A stretch of DNA of 64,000 nucleotides from Halorientalis salina (GTDB lineage: Archaea > Halobacteriota > Halobacteria > Halobacteriales > Haloarculaceae): assembly GCF_005049285.1 (NCBI RefSeq), contig NZ_SOSC01000012.1:1-64000 (forward strand). Reading direction: 5' to 3'. The notes beneath the pieces were generated by a model. That model searched no databases, was not told where the DNA came from, and saw only the letters and a list, made by a program, of their open reading frames with translations. Below, one piece after another: positions 15,671 through 23,099 of the stretch; the first letter of the stretch is position 1; each line of letters starts with the position of its first letter. Position numbers and translations under genes: made by a program.

Positions 15671-16537
15671 CTACTCTTCCCACCACCGACCGCGCTCTGG
15701 GAATTCGATCCTGCTCCAGCCCGTGATGGCGATGCTGCACCGCCCCTGGTACCAGTTCTTCTTGACGGCCCGGAACCGGACCGTCTCACCTTCGCCCACG
15801 ACCGTCTTCCGAGAGGCCTCCCAGATCGTGAACTTGATCTTCCCACTGTCGTCCTCGATCAACCCGACCTGCGAAATCGAGGTATCACTCGGATCCCAGA
15901 GTTGCGTGATTTCACCCTCGACCGTCACCTCACCGACCGGGACGTCCGGCACGTCCGCGATGGGCACGATCGCCCCCGGCGCCGCCTTCAACTCCTCGAG
16001 GGTCTCCAGCACCGCCTTCGTGACGTCCCGCCTGCGCTGCACCTTCTCGGCCAGCTGCTTCGCGACGACCGCTCTCGACCAGCCGCCCTGCACTTCGTCG
16101 CTGATCCGCATTGCCTGCTCGTTGACCTCCGCGAGTTCCTCTTGCGTCAGCTTCTCTCGGGGATCCGTGCGCTCCGACGGCGCCGGCTCGTCACGACCAC
16201 ACTGCTCGCTGACGACCTCTCGCGTGCGCTGCTCACGACCGTCCTGCGTTCCCAGCTCGGCCTGGGCACTGATGCGCTCCAGTTCGGCTTCCCGCGCCCG
16301 AATGCGCTCCTCCTGTTCGAGGGTGACACCGTGAATCCGATCCTGGCTCGTGTCCGCGATCCCGTCTGGGTGGTTCGCATCCACCTTCGCTTGGGTCTCC
16401 TGCTCGACCGCCGCCTCGAACTCCGGCGTCTCGTCGACGACCGGGAAGCCGTCTTCATCGACCGCCTGACCGCCCGCTTTCTCGAATGCCTGTTCATCGA
16501 CCGAAACGACCTTTCCGCTAGCGTTGTTACTAGACAT
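15671..16537 (-). CDS. RPA-like OB-fold single-stranded DNA-binding protein
   Basis: The 288-residue protein starts MSSNNASGKVVSVDEQAFEK. Residues 1-175 are acidic and helical. Residues about 190-280 form an OB fold: GEVTVEGEITQLWDP, ISQVGLIEDDSGKIKFTIWE, GETVRFRAVKKNWYQGRCSIAITG. This matches the DNA-binding domain of archaeal RPA. It may protect single-stranded DNA during plasmid replication or transfer. The frame extends to 16633, but those residues lie across tandem hairpins (16538-16603), so the ATG at 16537 is chosen. The T-tract terminator downstream and the large inverted repeat upstream make it a separate unit, possibly beside an origin. Confidence 0.7.
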   Translation of the reverse strand: MSSNNASGKVVSVDEQAFEKAGGQAVDEDGFPVVDETPEFEAAVEQETQAKVDANHPDGIADTSQDRIHGVTLEQEERIRAREAELERISAQAELGTQDGREQRTREVVSEQCGRDEPAPSERTDPREKLTQEELAEVNEQAMRISDEVQGGWSRAVVAKQLAEKVQRRRDVTKAVLETLEELKAAPGAIVPIADVPDVPVGEVTVEGEITQLWDPSDTSISQVGLIEDDSGKIKFTIWEASRKTVVGEGETVRFRAVKKNWYQGRCSIAITGWSRIEFPERGRWWEE

Positions 16538-16603
16538 TGGTATCACACCAAGATACCACTGAAGGCGCTCACGCGCCGACTCCGCGATGCTCCAACATCG
16601 CGG
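16538..16603 (-). promoter_or_regulatory. Three tandem hairpins in the leader of the RPA-like gene
   Basis: Directly before the ATG lie three perfect inverted repeats: TGGTATC/GATACCA (16538-16544 and 16552-16558, 7-base loop), GGCGC/GCGCC (16564-16577, 4-base loop) and CCGCGATG/CATCGCGG (16582-16589 and 16596-16603, 6-base loop). In RNA the first would hide the start region, so control of translation by structure or by binding of the OB-fold product is possible. Confidence 0.5.
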
Positions 16604-16635
16604 TTTTCCGACGATAACGACCGACAGAACCATCT

Positions 16636-16691
16636 GCGCGCTCTCGCTCGCGCCTTCGCGAGCGCCCTACCGGGCGCGAGCGAGAGCGCGC
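16636..16691. repeat. 19-bp perfect inverted repeat, possible cruciform or origin element
   Basis: A 19-base arm (16636-16654, made of GCGCG, CTCTCGCTCG and CGCC) is repeated inverted without mismatch at 16673-16691, with an 18-base spacer. The left arm can also fold locally with the spacer as GCTCGCG/CGCGAGC. It lies 100 bases upstream of the RPA-like gene at the edge of a 430-base non-coding GC-rich block. Such elements occur at plasmid origins and transfer sites, but no replication gene other than the RPA-like protein is close. Confidence 0.6.
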
Positions 16692-17129
16692 CTGCATGAG
16701 GTGGCCCCAACCAGCACCGCGCGCCGACCCGCCCGGAGCGAGCGGCCAGCGGAGTAAGCGTGGGGGGTGAGCAGCCACGCCGCGCAACCCCTCGCGCTTA
16801 CCCGCTGGCGCCGAGGGCACATGCACTTTAGCCCGGAACGGGCGCGGGCGGTGCGGAGAGCGCCCGCACGCCCGGAATGGTCGGTCGCGAGCGACGCGGA
16901 GGGCGGCAGCGGCGAGCGGGGCGGGCCGATACGTACACACCTGTCCAGCCGGCCGCATCGCTCGGTGAGCCATCTACAGTCCTGGTGGACTCAGAAAGGG
17001 CGAGGCCGCCTCGGCCGTCCCCCGACCCCGCAAGCACCGCAGTCACGAGGCGCGCAGCGGTGGTCTCGGGACGTCGAGCGGCCGAGGGCTTTCGAGGGTC
17101 CTCTCCCACCGAATCAGACTAGCACTCAG
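16692..17129. other. GC-rich non-coding block containing a large imperfect hairpin
   Basis: No frame here has convincing coding character. Positions 16987-17101 start with GGACTCAGAAAG and end with CTTTCGAGGGTCC, which pair imperfectly, and inner segments (CTCGGCCG near 17010, CGGCCGAG near 17080) continue the stem. I remember similar AAAGGGCGAGGC...GGGCTTTCGAGG stretches recurring in haloarchaeal genomes, which would make it a dispersed palindromic repeat or a structured RNA. That memory is not verified here. Confidence 0.4.
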
Positions 17130-17639
17130 TCAGCTGTCGCCGGCGACCAGGTCCTCGATGAACCGGAACCCGTTCACGAACGTCACCGAGTCACCGTACC
17201 CCTCACTCGCGAGCACGGTTTCGGCTCCCTCGCCGGCCGCGATGTCGGTCGTGTAGATGTACACATCGGTCGTCGTCCCCGCGCTGAGGTGTTGGGCAGC
17301 GAGGGCGGCGAGGGCAGTGTCGGCGCGTTCGACCTCGTCGGCGGGTCGGTCGTCGGCGTTCGCGATGTACCGCTGGATACCGTCCATCACCCGCGAGACA
17401 ACCGGTTCGGAGAACTCGAGCGACGCTGCAACCGTCGCCCAGTCCTCGTCGATCACGGTGTCAATCGGCACTTCCTCGACATCGGGATCGTCGACGGTCA
17501 GCTCCTCGTACACCCGTTCAGGCAGGACGAATGTAACGTCGTTCCGGCGAGCGAACCGCCGCACGGCCTGGTACCGGCTGTTCGACGGCTGTCCCATCGC
17601 GACGAACAGACCGGTGTCAGCGATGTGGAGCCGGCTCAC
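17130..17639 (-). CDS. PIN-like toxin candidate of a winged-helix/PIN pair
   Basis: This 169-residue protein starts at a GTG (17637-17639) and reads MSRLHIADTGLFVAMGQPSN, with an early Asp after a short strand as in PIN folds. Later come an acidic helix (ADEVERADTALAALAAQHLSAG) and a strand with an Asp (VYIYTTDIAAGEGAETVL). The order fits a PIN-type RNase of about normal VapC size. The start codon overlaps the stop of the winged-helix gene (GTGA), so the two are coupled, as in toxin-antitoxin operons. The active-site acids are fewer and less standard than in VapC, so the toxin role is inferred. Confidence 0.55.
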   Translation of the reverse strand: MSRLHIADTGLFVAMGQPSNSRYQAVRRFARRNDVTFVLPERVYEELTVDDPDVEEVPIDTVIDEDWATVAASLEFSEPVVSRVMDGIQRYIANADDRPADEVERADTALAALAAQHLSAGTTTDVYIYTTDIAAGEGAETVLASEGYGDSVTFVNGFRFIEDLVAGDS

Positions 17640-18235
17640 GCGTCGCTAGTGTCGTCGCCGTCGTCGATGTCTAACTCATCGAGACCAGATCCAGCTTCCT
17701 CGATGTCGTAGTGCTCGTGGACGACGGGCCGGAGTGCCTGCAGAATCATCTCCGCAGCTAGCGGGGAGATGTCGAGGTCCTCCGCCATCAGCCGGTGGGT
17801 CACCTCGCCGCGTTCGCGGGCGATGGCGTAGGTGAGCGCGGTTGCGAGGCCGGCGACGCCGTGGCGGTCGATGTAGGTGTCGATGTCGGCGTCCGTTTCG
17901 CGGCGGCCGACGGCGTCGATCAGCGTCGGCGTGATGGTGTACTCGCGGTCGCCAGCAGCCGTCGTCACGGTCAGGTCGATCTCCCGGGCGGCGTATCGGC
18001 GCGGCTGCTCGTCGTCGGTGACGTCGACGACGCCGGCGTCGACGAGCCGGTTGACGTAGCTGTAGGCCGTCCCCTGGGCGAGTTCGAGGTCGTCCATCAC
18101 GTCCTGGACGGTCGCCTCCCCCTCCCGAGCGAGATACGCGTACAGCTGGGCCAGCTGTGGCCCTTCGAGGAGGTCCGCGACCGAAAGGAAGTCCTGGACG
18201 ATGTCGCCGTCCGCGCGGTTTGAGGTGCGTGACAC
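17636..18235 (-). CDS. Winged-helix transcriptional regulator, antitoxin candidate
   Basis: The 199-residue protein starts at a GTG at 18235 (SRTSNRADGDIVQDFLSVAD). Residues about 22-85 form a winged helix: LLEGPQLAQLYAYLAREGEA, TVQDVMDDLELAQGTAYSYV (recognition helix) and NRLVDAGVVDVTDDEQPRRYAA (wing). The rest is helical with an acidic tail. It should bind DNA and probably controls its own operon. It overlaps the PIN-like gene by 4 bases. Frames upstream to 18598 are open but run through the next gene region and lack coding character. Confidence 0.7.
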   Translation of the reverse strand: MSRTSNRADGDIVQDFLSVADLLEGPQLAQLYAYLAREGEATVQDVMDDLELAQGTAYSYVNRLVDAGVVDVTDDEQPRRYAAREIDLTVTTAAGDREYTITPTLIDAVGRRETDADIDTYIDRHGVAGLATALTYAIARERGEVTHRLMAEDLDISPLAAEMILQALRPVVHEHYDIEEAGSGLDELDIDDGDDTSDA

Positions 18236-18284
18236 GATTCGTTCTTGATTACAGTTTACAGCGAATCGGTAAAGAGTGTTTGGG

Positions 18285-18620
18285 TCACTCCGCCGGCGTC
18301 GCGACGAGATGCTCTTCGAGGGCGCGCGTCCAGTACGTCGCGAGCCCGCCCGGACTACAACGGGCGCACAGCTGCAACGGGCCTTCCAGATGCCCGAGTT
18401 CGACCCTGAACCGCGTGAGCGCTGCGAGCGTGTCGACGACCAGCCCACAGCCGTCACAGGCGACGTGATCGCACTCGTCGGGATCCGGCTCCATCTGAGT
18501 CGCGCAGTCGACACAGATCGGGTGAGTGACCCGCTCGTCCTGTCCCCAAGTGTGGGCCTCGCCAGTCTCGGTACCGGGCGGCGCGTCGCAGAATGCACAG
18601 CCGACGAGGGTTTGCTGCAT
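18285..18620 (-). CDS. Zinc-ribbon protein, DUF7558-like
   Basis: The protein has 111 residues from the ATG at 18620 (MQQTLVGCAFCDAPPGTETG). It has four cysteine pairs: CAFC (8-11), CVDC (about 36-39), CDGC (about 55-58) and CARC (about 86-89), so it can hold two zinc ions. I remember close haloarchaeal relatives called DUF7558, but cannot check that here. Its ATG overlaps the stop of the upstream 96-residue gene (ATGA), so they form one unit. No enzymatic motif is visible. A nucleic-acid or protein adaptor role is plausible. Confidence 0.7.
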   Translation of the reverse strand: MQQTLVGCAFCDAPPGTETGEAHTWGQDERVTHPICVDCATQMEPDPDECDHVACDGCGLVVDTLAALTRFRVELGHLEGPLQLCARCSPGGLATYWTRALEEHLVATPAE

Positions 18621-18910
18621 CACTTTCCCTCCGCGTCGGCGTCGCGGCTGGCCGTCCAGCCACGGTAGAAGACAGCTAACTGTGTCGATGAGTCGAACAC
18701 GGTACCGCTCGGCTCGTGAACCAGAACTTGGTCCTCGGGAACCGCAGTGACGATGTCCGCGTCGACGAGGTCGTTGACCAGGCGTTGGGCCGTCGTGTCG
18801 TCGATGTCCGCCGTGTCGACGCTGGTGGCGTCGCGGTCCTGGGCGAGCTGTTCCTTCTCGAACCGTTCGTAGTCGCTACTCGTGTCGTCGTGCGGATCGG
18901 GACCCGGCAT
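18620..18910 (-). CDS. Small conserved haloarchaeal protein
   Basis: This 96-residue acidic protein starts MPGPDPHDDTSSDYERFEKE. Residues 30-75 look like a small winged-helix-like domain: TTAQRLVNDLVDADIVTAVPEDQVLVHEPSGTVFDS. It is followed by a strand with aromatics (LAVFYRGW). It overlaps the DUF7558-like gene by ATGA. A palindrome GCAGCGC/GCGCTGC (18921-18944) lies 10 bases above the ATG. The function is unknown. A regulatory role is possible from the helix-turn-helix-like segment. Confidence 0.6.
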   Translation of the reverse strand: MPGPDPHDDTSSDYERFEKEQLAQDRDATSVDTADIDDTTAQRLVNDLVDADIVTAVPEDQVLVHEPSGTVFDSSTQLAVFYRGWTASRDADAEGK

Positions 18911-18920
18911 GGTGAGTCAC

Positions 18921-18944
18921 GCAGCGCACGCTGTCGCGCGCTGC
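18921..18944 (-). promoter_or_regulatory. Promoter-proximal palindrome before the 96-residue gene
   Basis: GCAGCGC (18921-18927) and GCGCTGC (18938-18944) pair perfectly around a 10-base loop. A CTGTTTGTCGG box (minus strand) lies about 9 bases further up. The layout resembles the other palindromes, but the loop lacks the G-rich motif. Confidence 0.4.
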
Positions 18945-18983
18945 ACGCCTCCCGGCGCCGACAAACAGCCAGGGCGGACAAGG

Positions 18984-19529
18984 TCAGTCCGGTCGCGGGT
19001 CGCGATAGCCGATGACCGCGACGTCGTCGATGAACAGGACGCCCTTCATGAAGTCGAGCTTGGTCAGGCTGTGCTGGTAGAGGTTATGCCGGCCGAGATA
19101 GTTCACCGGCACCACCAGACAGCCGAACTCGATCTTTGGCCGGCCGTCCTTCTGGGTGCGGTACCCCTTCTGGAACTTGAGGAGGTCGTCGCTGACGTTC
19201 TTCCGCTCGCTCTTCTCGACCTCGATGGCGATGCGGTCGTCGGCGTCGTAGAGGTCGACGCTGTAGTTAAACCCCTGATGCGCCCAGAGCTTACAGTTCG
19301 GGTTGTAGCCGCCGGCGGCGTCCCCTTCGTACTCGTACTGCGAGAGCTTGTCGGCGATCGCGGCATCGAAGCCGCCGACCTCTGTGTGCTTCGTCGACCC
19401 GTCGAAGACGCTTGCTGGGACGGCCTCGACGGACGACCGAATCGACGCCAGCGCATCGTCCGGAAACGCCTCGGACGAGGTTTGGGTGCGGCGCGCGCTC
19501 AGTTTGGTGACCTCCTCGACGACGACCAT
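18984..19529 (-). CDS. BglII/BstYI-like PD-(D/E)XK endonuclease, orphan
   Basis: The 181-residue protein has YSVDLYDADDRIAIEVEKSER, giving D92 then E103-V-E105-K106, the arrangement of the BglII/BstYI branch of restriction enzymes (D-x9-12-E-x-E). It continues with a helix (NVSDDLLKFQKGYRTQ) and the strand FGCLVVPVNYLG. The length is close to that branch. No DNA methylase gene is present in the window, so it is either an orphan or a nuclease that recognises modified DNA. The TTAACCAAC repeat lies 132 bases upstream. Start ATG at 19529. Confidence 0.7.
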   Translation of the reverse strand: MVVVEEVTKLSARRTQTSSEAFPDDALASIRSSVEAVPASVFDGSTKHTEVGGFDAAIADKLSQYEYEGDAAGGYNPNCKLWAHQGFNYSVDLYDADDRIAIEVEKSERKNVSDDLLKFQKGYRTQKDGRPKIEFGCLVVPVNYLGRHNLYQHSLTKLDFMKGVLFIDDVAVIGYRDPRPD

Positions 19530-19660
19530 ACTCGCACTCGACGAACAGTGCCCCGATAAAACCCGTCGCGACTGCCGTTCGAGCGGACCGGCCGCCAGGA
19601 TTCACTCACTCGAGGGACAGGGCGGTGGGTGGGGGCGAGGGAGTGGATCCAGCCCCAGAG

Positions 19661-19702
19661 TTAACCAACACTGTGTCGGTATCGGTTCGGAATGTTGGTT
19701 AA
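19661..19702. repeat. TTAACCAAC inverted repeat, copy 2
   Basis: TTAACCAAC (19661-19669) and GTTGGTTAA (19694-19702) have a 24-base spacer, the same as copy 1. The left edge is 132 bases above the BglII-like gene start and the right edge is 9 bases past the stop of the gene at 19712. Confidence 0.75.
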
Positions 19703-19711
19703 GTCTAGCCG

Positions 19712-20152
19712 CTACGGTGTCTGGAGCTCTCGAACTGGCTTCACGACGAAGGTGTCTGGCTCGCTGGCTGCTCTCTCACCTGACCGCTGCGCCGACGTCG
19801 AGGCCGACCGCGTGAGCTGAGTGATGAGCTCGTCGCGAACGGTTCGTCGAGGGACGGTGGTCTCGTGCCAGCCCAGCCGGTCGTCGAAGTGCCGCTTCTG
19901 GAACTGATCGCCGACGTCGTCGGCCGCGACGTACTGCGTCCGCGTCGACCGCCCGACCTGCCGGGAGATGAAGACGGCCCCCACGGTCTCGTGCGTGAGT
20001 TCGACGAGAGCACACTCCACGAGGGCAACGACCGACGCGTGATCCCGGTCGGTCGGGACCGTCATCTCAAGGTCCGCCCACGGCGCCTGACTGTCGGGAG
20101 TACTTGCTGCGTGATCCGCTGCTCGTGTCTTCCTGCGTTGTTCCGAAGCCAT
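19712..20152 (-). CDS. Hypothetical protein
   Basis: This 146-residue soluble protein starts MASEQRRKTRAADHAASTPD. The core is alpha/beta (DHASVVALVECALVELTHETVGAVFISRQVG), and the N- and C-terminal parts look disordered (rich in Ser, Ala, Thr and Arg). No motif is recognised. The ATG is 22 bases below a CGCCCC/GGGGCG inverted repeat (20175-20200), so it follows the upstream layout of the other small genes. Confidence 0.55.
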   Translation of the reverse strand: MASEQRRKTRAADHAASTPDSQAPWADLEMTVPTDRDHASVVALVECALVELTHETVGAVFISRQVGRSTRTQYVAADDVGDQFQKRHFDDRLGWHETTVPRRTVRDELITQLTRSASTSAQRSGERAASEPDTFVVKPVRELQTP

Positions 20153-20174
20153 CGTCTATCGGGGGCACGTGATG

Positions 20175-20200
20175 CGCCCCTCCACCCCCTCATGGGGGCG
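20175..20200 (-). promoter_or_regulatory. Promoter-proximal GC palindrome (copy at 20.2 kb)
   Basis: CGCCCC (20175-20180) and GGGGCG (20195-20200) can pair around a 14-base loop. An alternative tighter hairpin is CCCCC/GGGGG (20185-20189 and 20194-20198) with loop TCAT. The minus-strand loop contains GAGGGGGTGGAG, again G-rich. GTGTCTGTCG lies upstream. Confidence 0.45.
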
Positions 20201-20694
20201 ACAGACACCACCGAAACGCACCCGCCCAACCTATGAACTAAACCTGACACGTCTGTGATTCCATTACCCCCGTGATGGCCCCTCGGCCTGAGAGAGCCGG
20301 CGGCCTTCGCACACTGCATATCGCCCCTTTCTTTGGACAAAAACCGCGATATACAAGCCGAAATAACGAACTCAAATTGCAGAAGAGTCCCGTCGGGCCG
20401 ATTTGAGGGCGTAGAAAGTACCTCGACGAGTTCCGTGATAATACTGTAGTTTCAGAAATTGCTCGACGGCGGGTTAATGAAGGAGACATCGGCCGTGTCT
20501 GGATTCGTTAGGGTCGCTGCTTCACATATTCTGAGTTCCTCGAGGTCCTCCGTCTCGGCACTTCGGGTCGTGGAATACCTCCGATTCTCTCGATTCTGGC
20601 TGTGTTAGGTGCTGAAAATTGCTCGACGGGGATTCAGAAGGGGTTGGTTTTGGTCTACAAAACAACTCTCGAAAATCTGAGGGGAGACTATGAT
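20201..20694. other. Non-coding stretch with a repeated 14-mer
   Basis: No frame has convincing haloarchaeal coding character. The 14-mer AAATTGCTCGACGG occurs at 20456-20469 and 20616-20629. A diverged form (AATTGCTCAGCGG) forms the last codons of the primase-associated gene at about 20699-20711. The stretch is AT-richer than its surroundings. It may hold remains of duplicated 3' ends of that gene. Confidence 0.4.
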
Positions 20695-22218
20695 TTAGAA
20701 TTGCTCAGCGGCCCCAGCTGATTCCTCCTCAACCTGCTCGTACATCTCATCCGGGAATGGGAGACTCCCCCAGATCGAGTAGGGACACTGGTCCTGGCCG
20801 ATACAGTAGCGCTGCAGATCGTCGTTATCGCAGTTCATCGGTAACGGCGTGTCGCCGTCGATTGTGTTCGAGAATTCGTAGCGAATCTGGTATTCGGTCT
20901 CCTGCTCGTCGTACCACGGCCACCGGGAGAAGACGTCCTTGAGGTCCGCGACGATCTCGTCGAGGCTGCTGTCCTGGTACTGCGGCAGCCACATCACCAT
21001 CCGCGCGAAGTTATAGAGGTCCTTCCGGACGGGCTTCTTCTCGTGGAGCCGCTCCTCCATATTCGCCATACAGGGGAGTTCGAAGAGGTCCTCGATCTCT
21101 CGCACTTCGATCTGTTCGGCGCCGGTTCCGGCTCGCCCGATTCGGTACGCATTGACGCGCCCGTCGCGGTCGATCGTGACGGCCGAGTGAGACTCGTGGT
21201 CGGCCAGCGTCTTCGCGAGACTGCTCGGACTCGAGATCCAGTCTGTTACTGAGGATTCCCAGTCATCCTCGGCATCGTACGCCGTAACCGCTCGGTAGAG
21301 CTCCTTCGCCGTGTGGAACTCACCCTTTTGCGCCACGTCGTCGGGGGCGTCACTCAGGGCCCGTCGGAGGACGCGGATCGTCCGTTCTCCACGGTCCCAG
21401 TTCCGCCAGATTCGCTCGTGATGGCCGGTTTCGAGAAAGCGGTCGATCCGCTCCGTAATCGCCGACTCGTTCGTGGTCAGCCACGATAGCTGGTCGTCGG
21501 AGAGTCCGTCTTCTTGCACCCGCAGGAGCTTCTTGAACGCCTGCTCAGCGTAGTCCCGATACTTGCTGTCGAAATCACCAACCGGGACGTACAGGTTGTT
21601 GTCCTTAACTCGCGTCAGTATCTCTCCATCGTCGTCACTCCCCGCCACCGCTTCGTCCTCCCGAACAAGGCATTTTCGTGACGCCGCCGCCATCGGGATT
21701 TCGAGGTACAGGCCATCCCCGAACTCCGGCATCTCCGTGATGCCCGTACAGACCCGACCCGGATGTGGGCCATCCTCACCGGGCTCCTTGCTGTACAGTA
21801 CGTCGGCGATGTCCTGCTGGAGTGACCCATCGCCGTGGGCGCGGATGAGGGAGGCGAGATTGTTGACGTACAGCTCCCGGATGTCGAAGAGTACCTGGAT
21901 GTTCCGGGGCGACGCGTGCTCGAACTTCGGGTGCTCTTTCACACAGATCGCACTCAGCGTCGCGAGCACGGCGAGCGTCCCCGGCTCGTCGACGAACGGC
22001 TCCTCGGCAGCATCGGCACGAACCTGCTCTTTGAACGCTGCCGTCCCGAACCGCTCGACGTCGTTCACGAGGTCCTCGGGTTGGTCCTCACCGTCGACGA
22101 CGTATCGATTGTAGCCACGCGTAAACAGCTGGTTGATGCGGGTCTCACCGTACTCCAGCGGGAGTGCTGCAACTCGATACGCCATGTCCTCGTCGTCGGT
22201 AGGCGTACTCGGGCTCAT
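20695..22218 (-). CDS. PriL-like primase-associated protein
   Basis: This 507-residue soluble protein starts MSPSTPTDDEDMAYRVAALP. The C-terminal 130 residues have four cysteines: ELPCMANMEERL (about 382), MNCDNDDLQRYCIGQDQCPYSIWG (about 470-485, three cysteines), with aromatic segments between them. This resembles the iron-sulphur C-terminal domain of archaeal/eukaryotic primase large subunit PriL, though with different spacing. It lies directly after the PriS-like gene with an ATGA overlap (22215-22218), which supports a two-subunit primase. It is the last gene of the conjugation-like operon. Its likely role is priming of the transferred or replicating element DNA. Confidence 0.65.
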   Translation of the reverse strand: MSPSTPTDDEDMAYRVAALPLEYGETRINQLFTRGYNRYVVDGEDQPEDLVNDVERFGTAAFKEQVRADAAEEPFVDEPGTLAVLATLSAICVKEHPKFEHASPRNIQVLFDIRELYVNNLASLIRAHGDGSLQQDIADVLYSKEPGEDGPHPGRVCTGITEMPEFGDGLYLEIPMAAASRKCLVREDEAVAGSDDDGEILTRVKDNNLYVPVGDFDSKYRDYAEQAFKKLLRVQEDGLSDDQLSWLTTNESAITERIDRFLETGHHERIWRNWDRGERTIRVLRRALSDAPDDVAQKGEFHTAKELYRAVTAYDAEDDWESSVTDWISSPSSLAKTLADHESHSAVTIDRDGRVNAYRIGRAGTGAEQIEVREIEDLFELPCMANMEERLHEKKPVRKDLYNFARMVMWLPQYQDSSLDEIVADLKDVFSRWPWYDEQETEYQIRYEFSNTIDGDTPLPMNCDNDDLQRYCIGQDQCPYSIWGSLPFPDEMYEQVEEESAGAAEQF

Positions 22219-23099
22219 TCGTCGATCACCTCGGGCGTCGCCGACCGAACGTCGAACGCCGGACTCTCGATTGGTTGAACGATGCTACAGACGTCGGCGT
22301 GCAGCGAGTAGGGCAGGCGAGCGACACGCCGGCGGTCGGCCGTCACGACGGGGTCGATCGGGATGTCGTACGTCTCGAGGAGGAGGTCGTTCAACGCCTC
22401 GCGACTCTGCTCGTCGTATCGGTGCGCCGGGTCGGTATCCAGCAGGTAGACGTGGACCCCCTGCCCGCTGTACACGACCATCGTCTCCTCGGCGTCGAAA
22501 TCGTCCTCGAAGATGTCGCGCACCTCGAACCCGTACTCGATGGCGCGGTCGATGTCTTCGAAGGCGTACGGATACCCCTCGGGAGCGGCGTCGAGGATAC
22601 CCGCAGCGTCGAGGAGCGCATCGTCGTCCTGATCATCGACGGCCGCCGAGACCAGTTCCTCCGCTCGGGCTCGGGCGATCTCTTTCGCGTCGATGTCGAC
22701 GAGGAGGACCCACGGTCGTTCCCAGTGATCCAGCGCGTAGTAGACGGCGTCGGGCCGTGGGTCCGGTTTCTCCAGCACTTCCGGATCAGCAAGTGCGAAT
22801 TTGCTCCGCCCCAGCGGGTCGTTGCGGGCTGGATGCCGAATGAAGTCGACGACGTCCTCGAAGTCGTTGAACTCGGATGTCGTTCGGTCCCCCGACGGAT
22901 CTGTCTGCCACGTATCCCGCCGGATGAAGTCCTTGTCCGGCACCTCGTCTTTGCGCACCGGGTGGGACTCGCGGAAGGCGACGGCGTACTGTTTCGGGCC
23001 GGTCGCCGTGATGAATTCCGGCAGGTCATTCAGATAGCGGGGGAATTCTTCGGCGTAGTAGTCGTAAAGCTCCTCGCGGGTCGCCTGTCGCCAGGTCAT
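22215..23099 (-). CDS. PriS-like archaeo-eukaryotic primase
   Basis: This 294-residue protein has the catalytic signature of the archaeo-eukaryotic primase fold: WVLLVDIDAKEI (D135 and D137), MVVYSGQGVHVYLL (SGxGxH at 211-216) and ARLPYSLHADV (about 260-270). These supply the metal-binding acids and the nucleotide-binding His. Start ATG at 23099, overlapping the coupling-ATPase stop (23096-23099). It is shorter than chromosomal PriS (about 350-380) and lacks an obvious zinc knuckle. Together with the PriL-like gene it would prime DNA during conjugal transfer or plasmid replication. Placement at the end of a secretion operon suggests that replication and transfer are expressed together. Confidence 0.85.
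   Translation of the reverse strand: MTWRQATREELYDYYAEEFPRYLNDLPEFITATGPKQYAVAFRESHPVRKDEVPDKDFIRRDTWQTDPSGDRTTSEFNDFEDVVDFIRHPARNDPLGRSKFALADPEVLEKPDPRPDAVYYALDHWERPWVLLVDIDAKEIARARAEELVSAAVDDQDDDALLDAAGILDAAPEGYPYAFEDIDRAIEYGFEVRDIFEDDFDAEETMVVYSGQGVHVYLLDTDPAHRYDEQSREALNDLLLETYDIPIDPVVTADRRRVARLPYSLHADVCSIVQPIESPAFDVRSATPEVIDE

Noticed and set aside
20238-20489. 83-codon frame on the minus strand before the primase-associated gene
   Set aside because: Its product is Arg/Ser-rich and poor in acids, unlike real genes in this genome.
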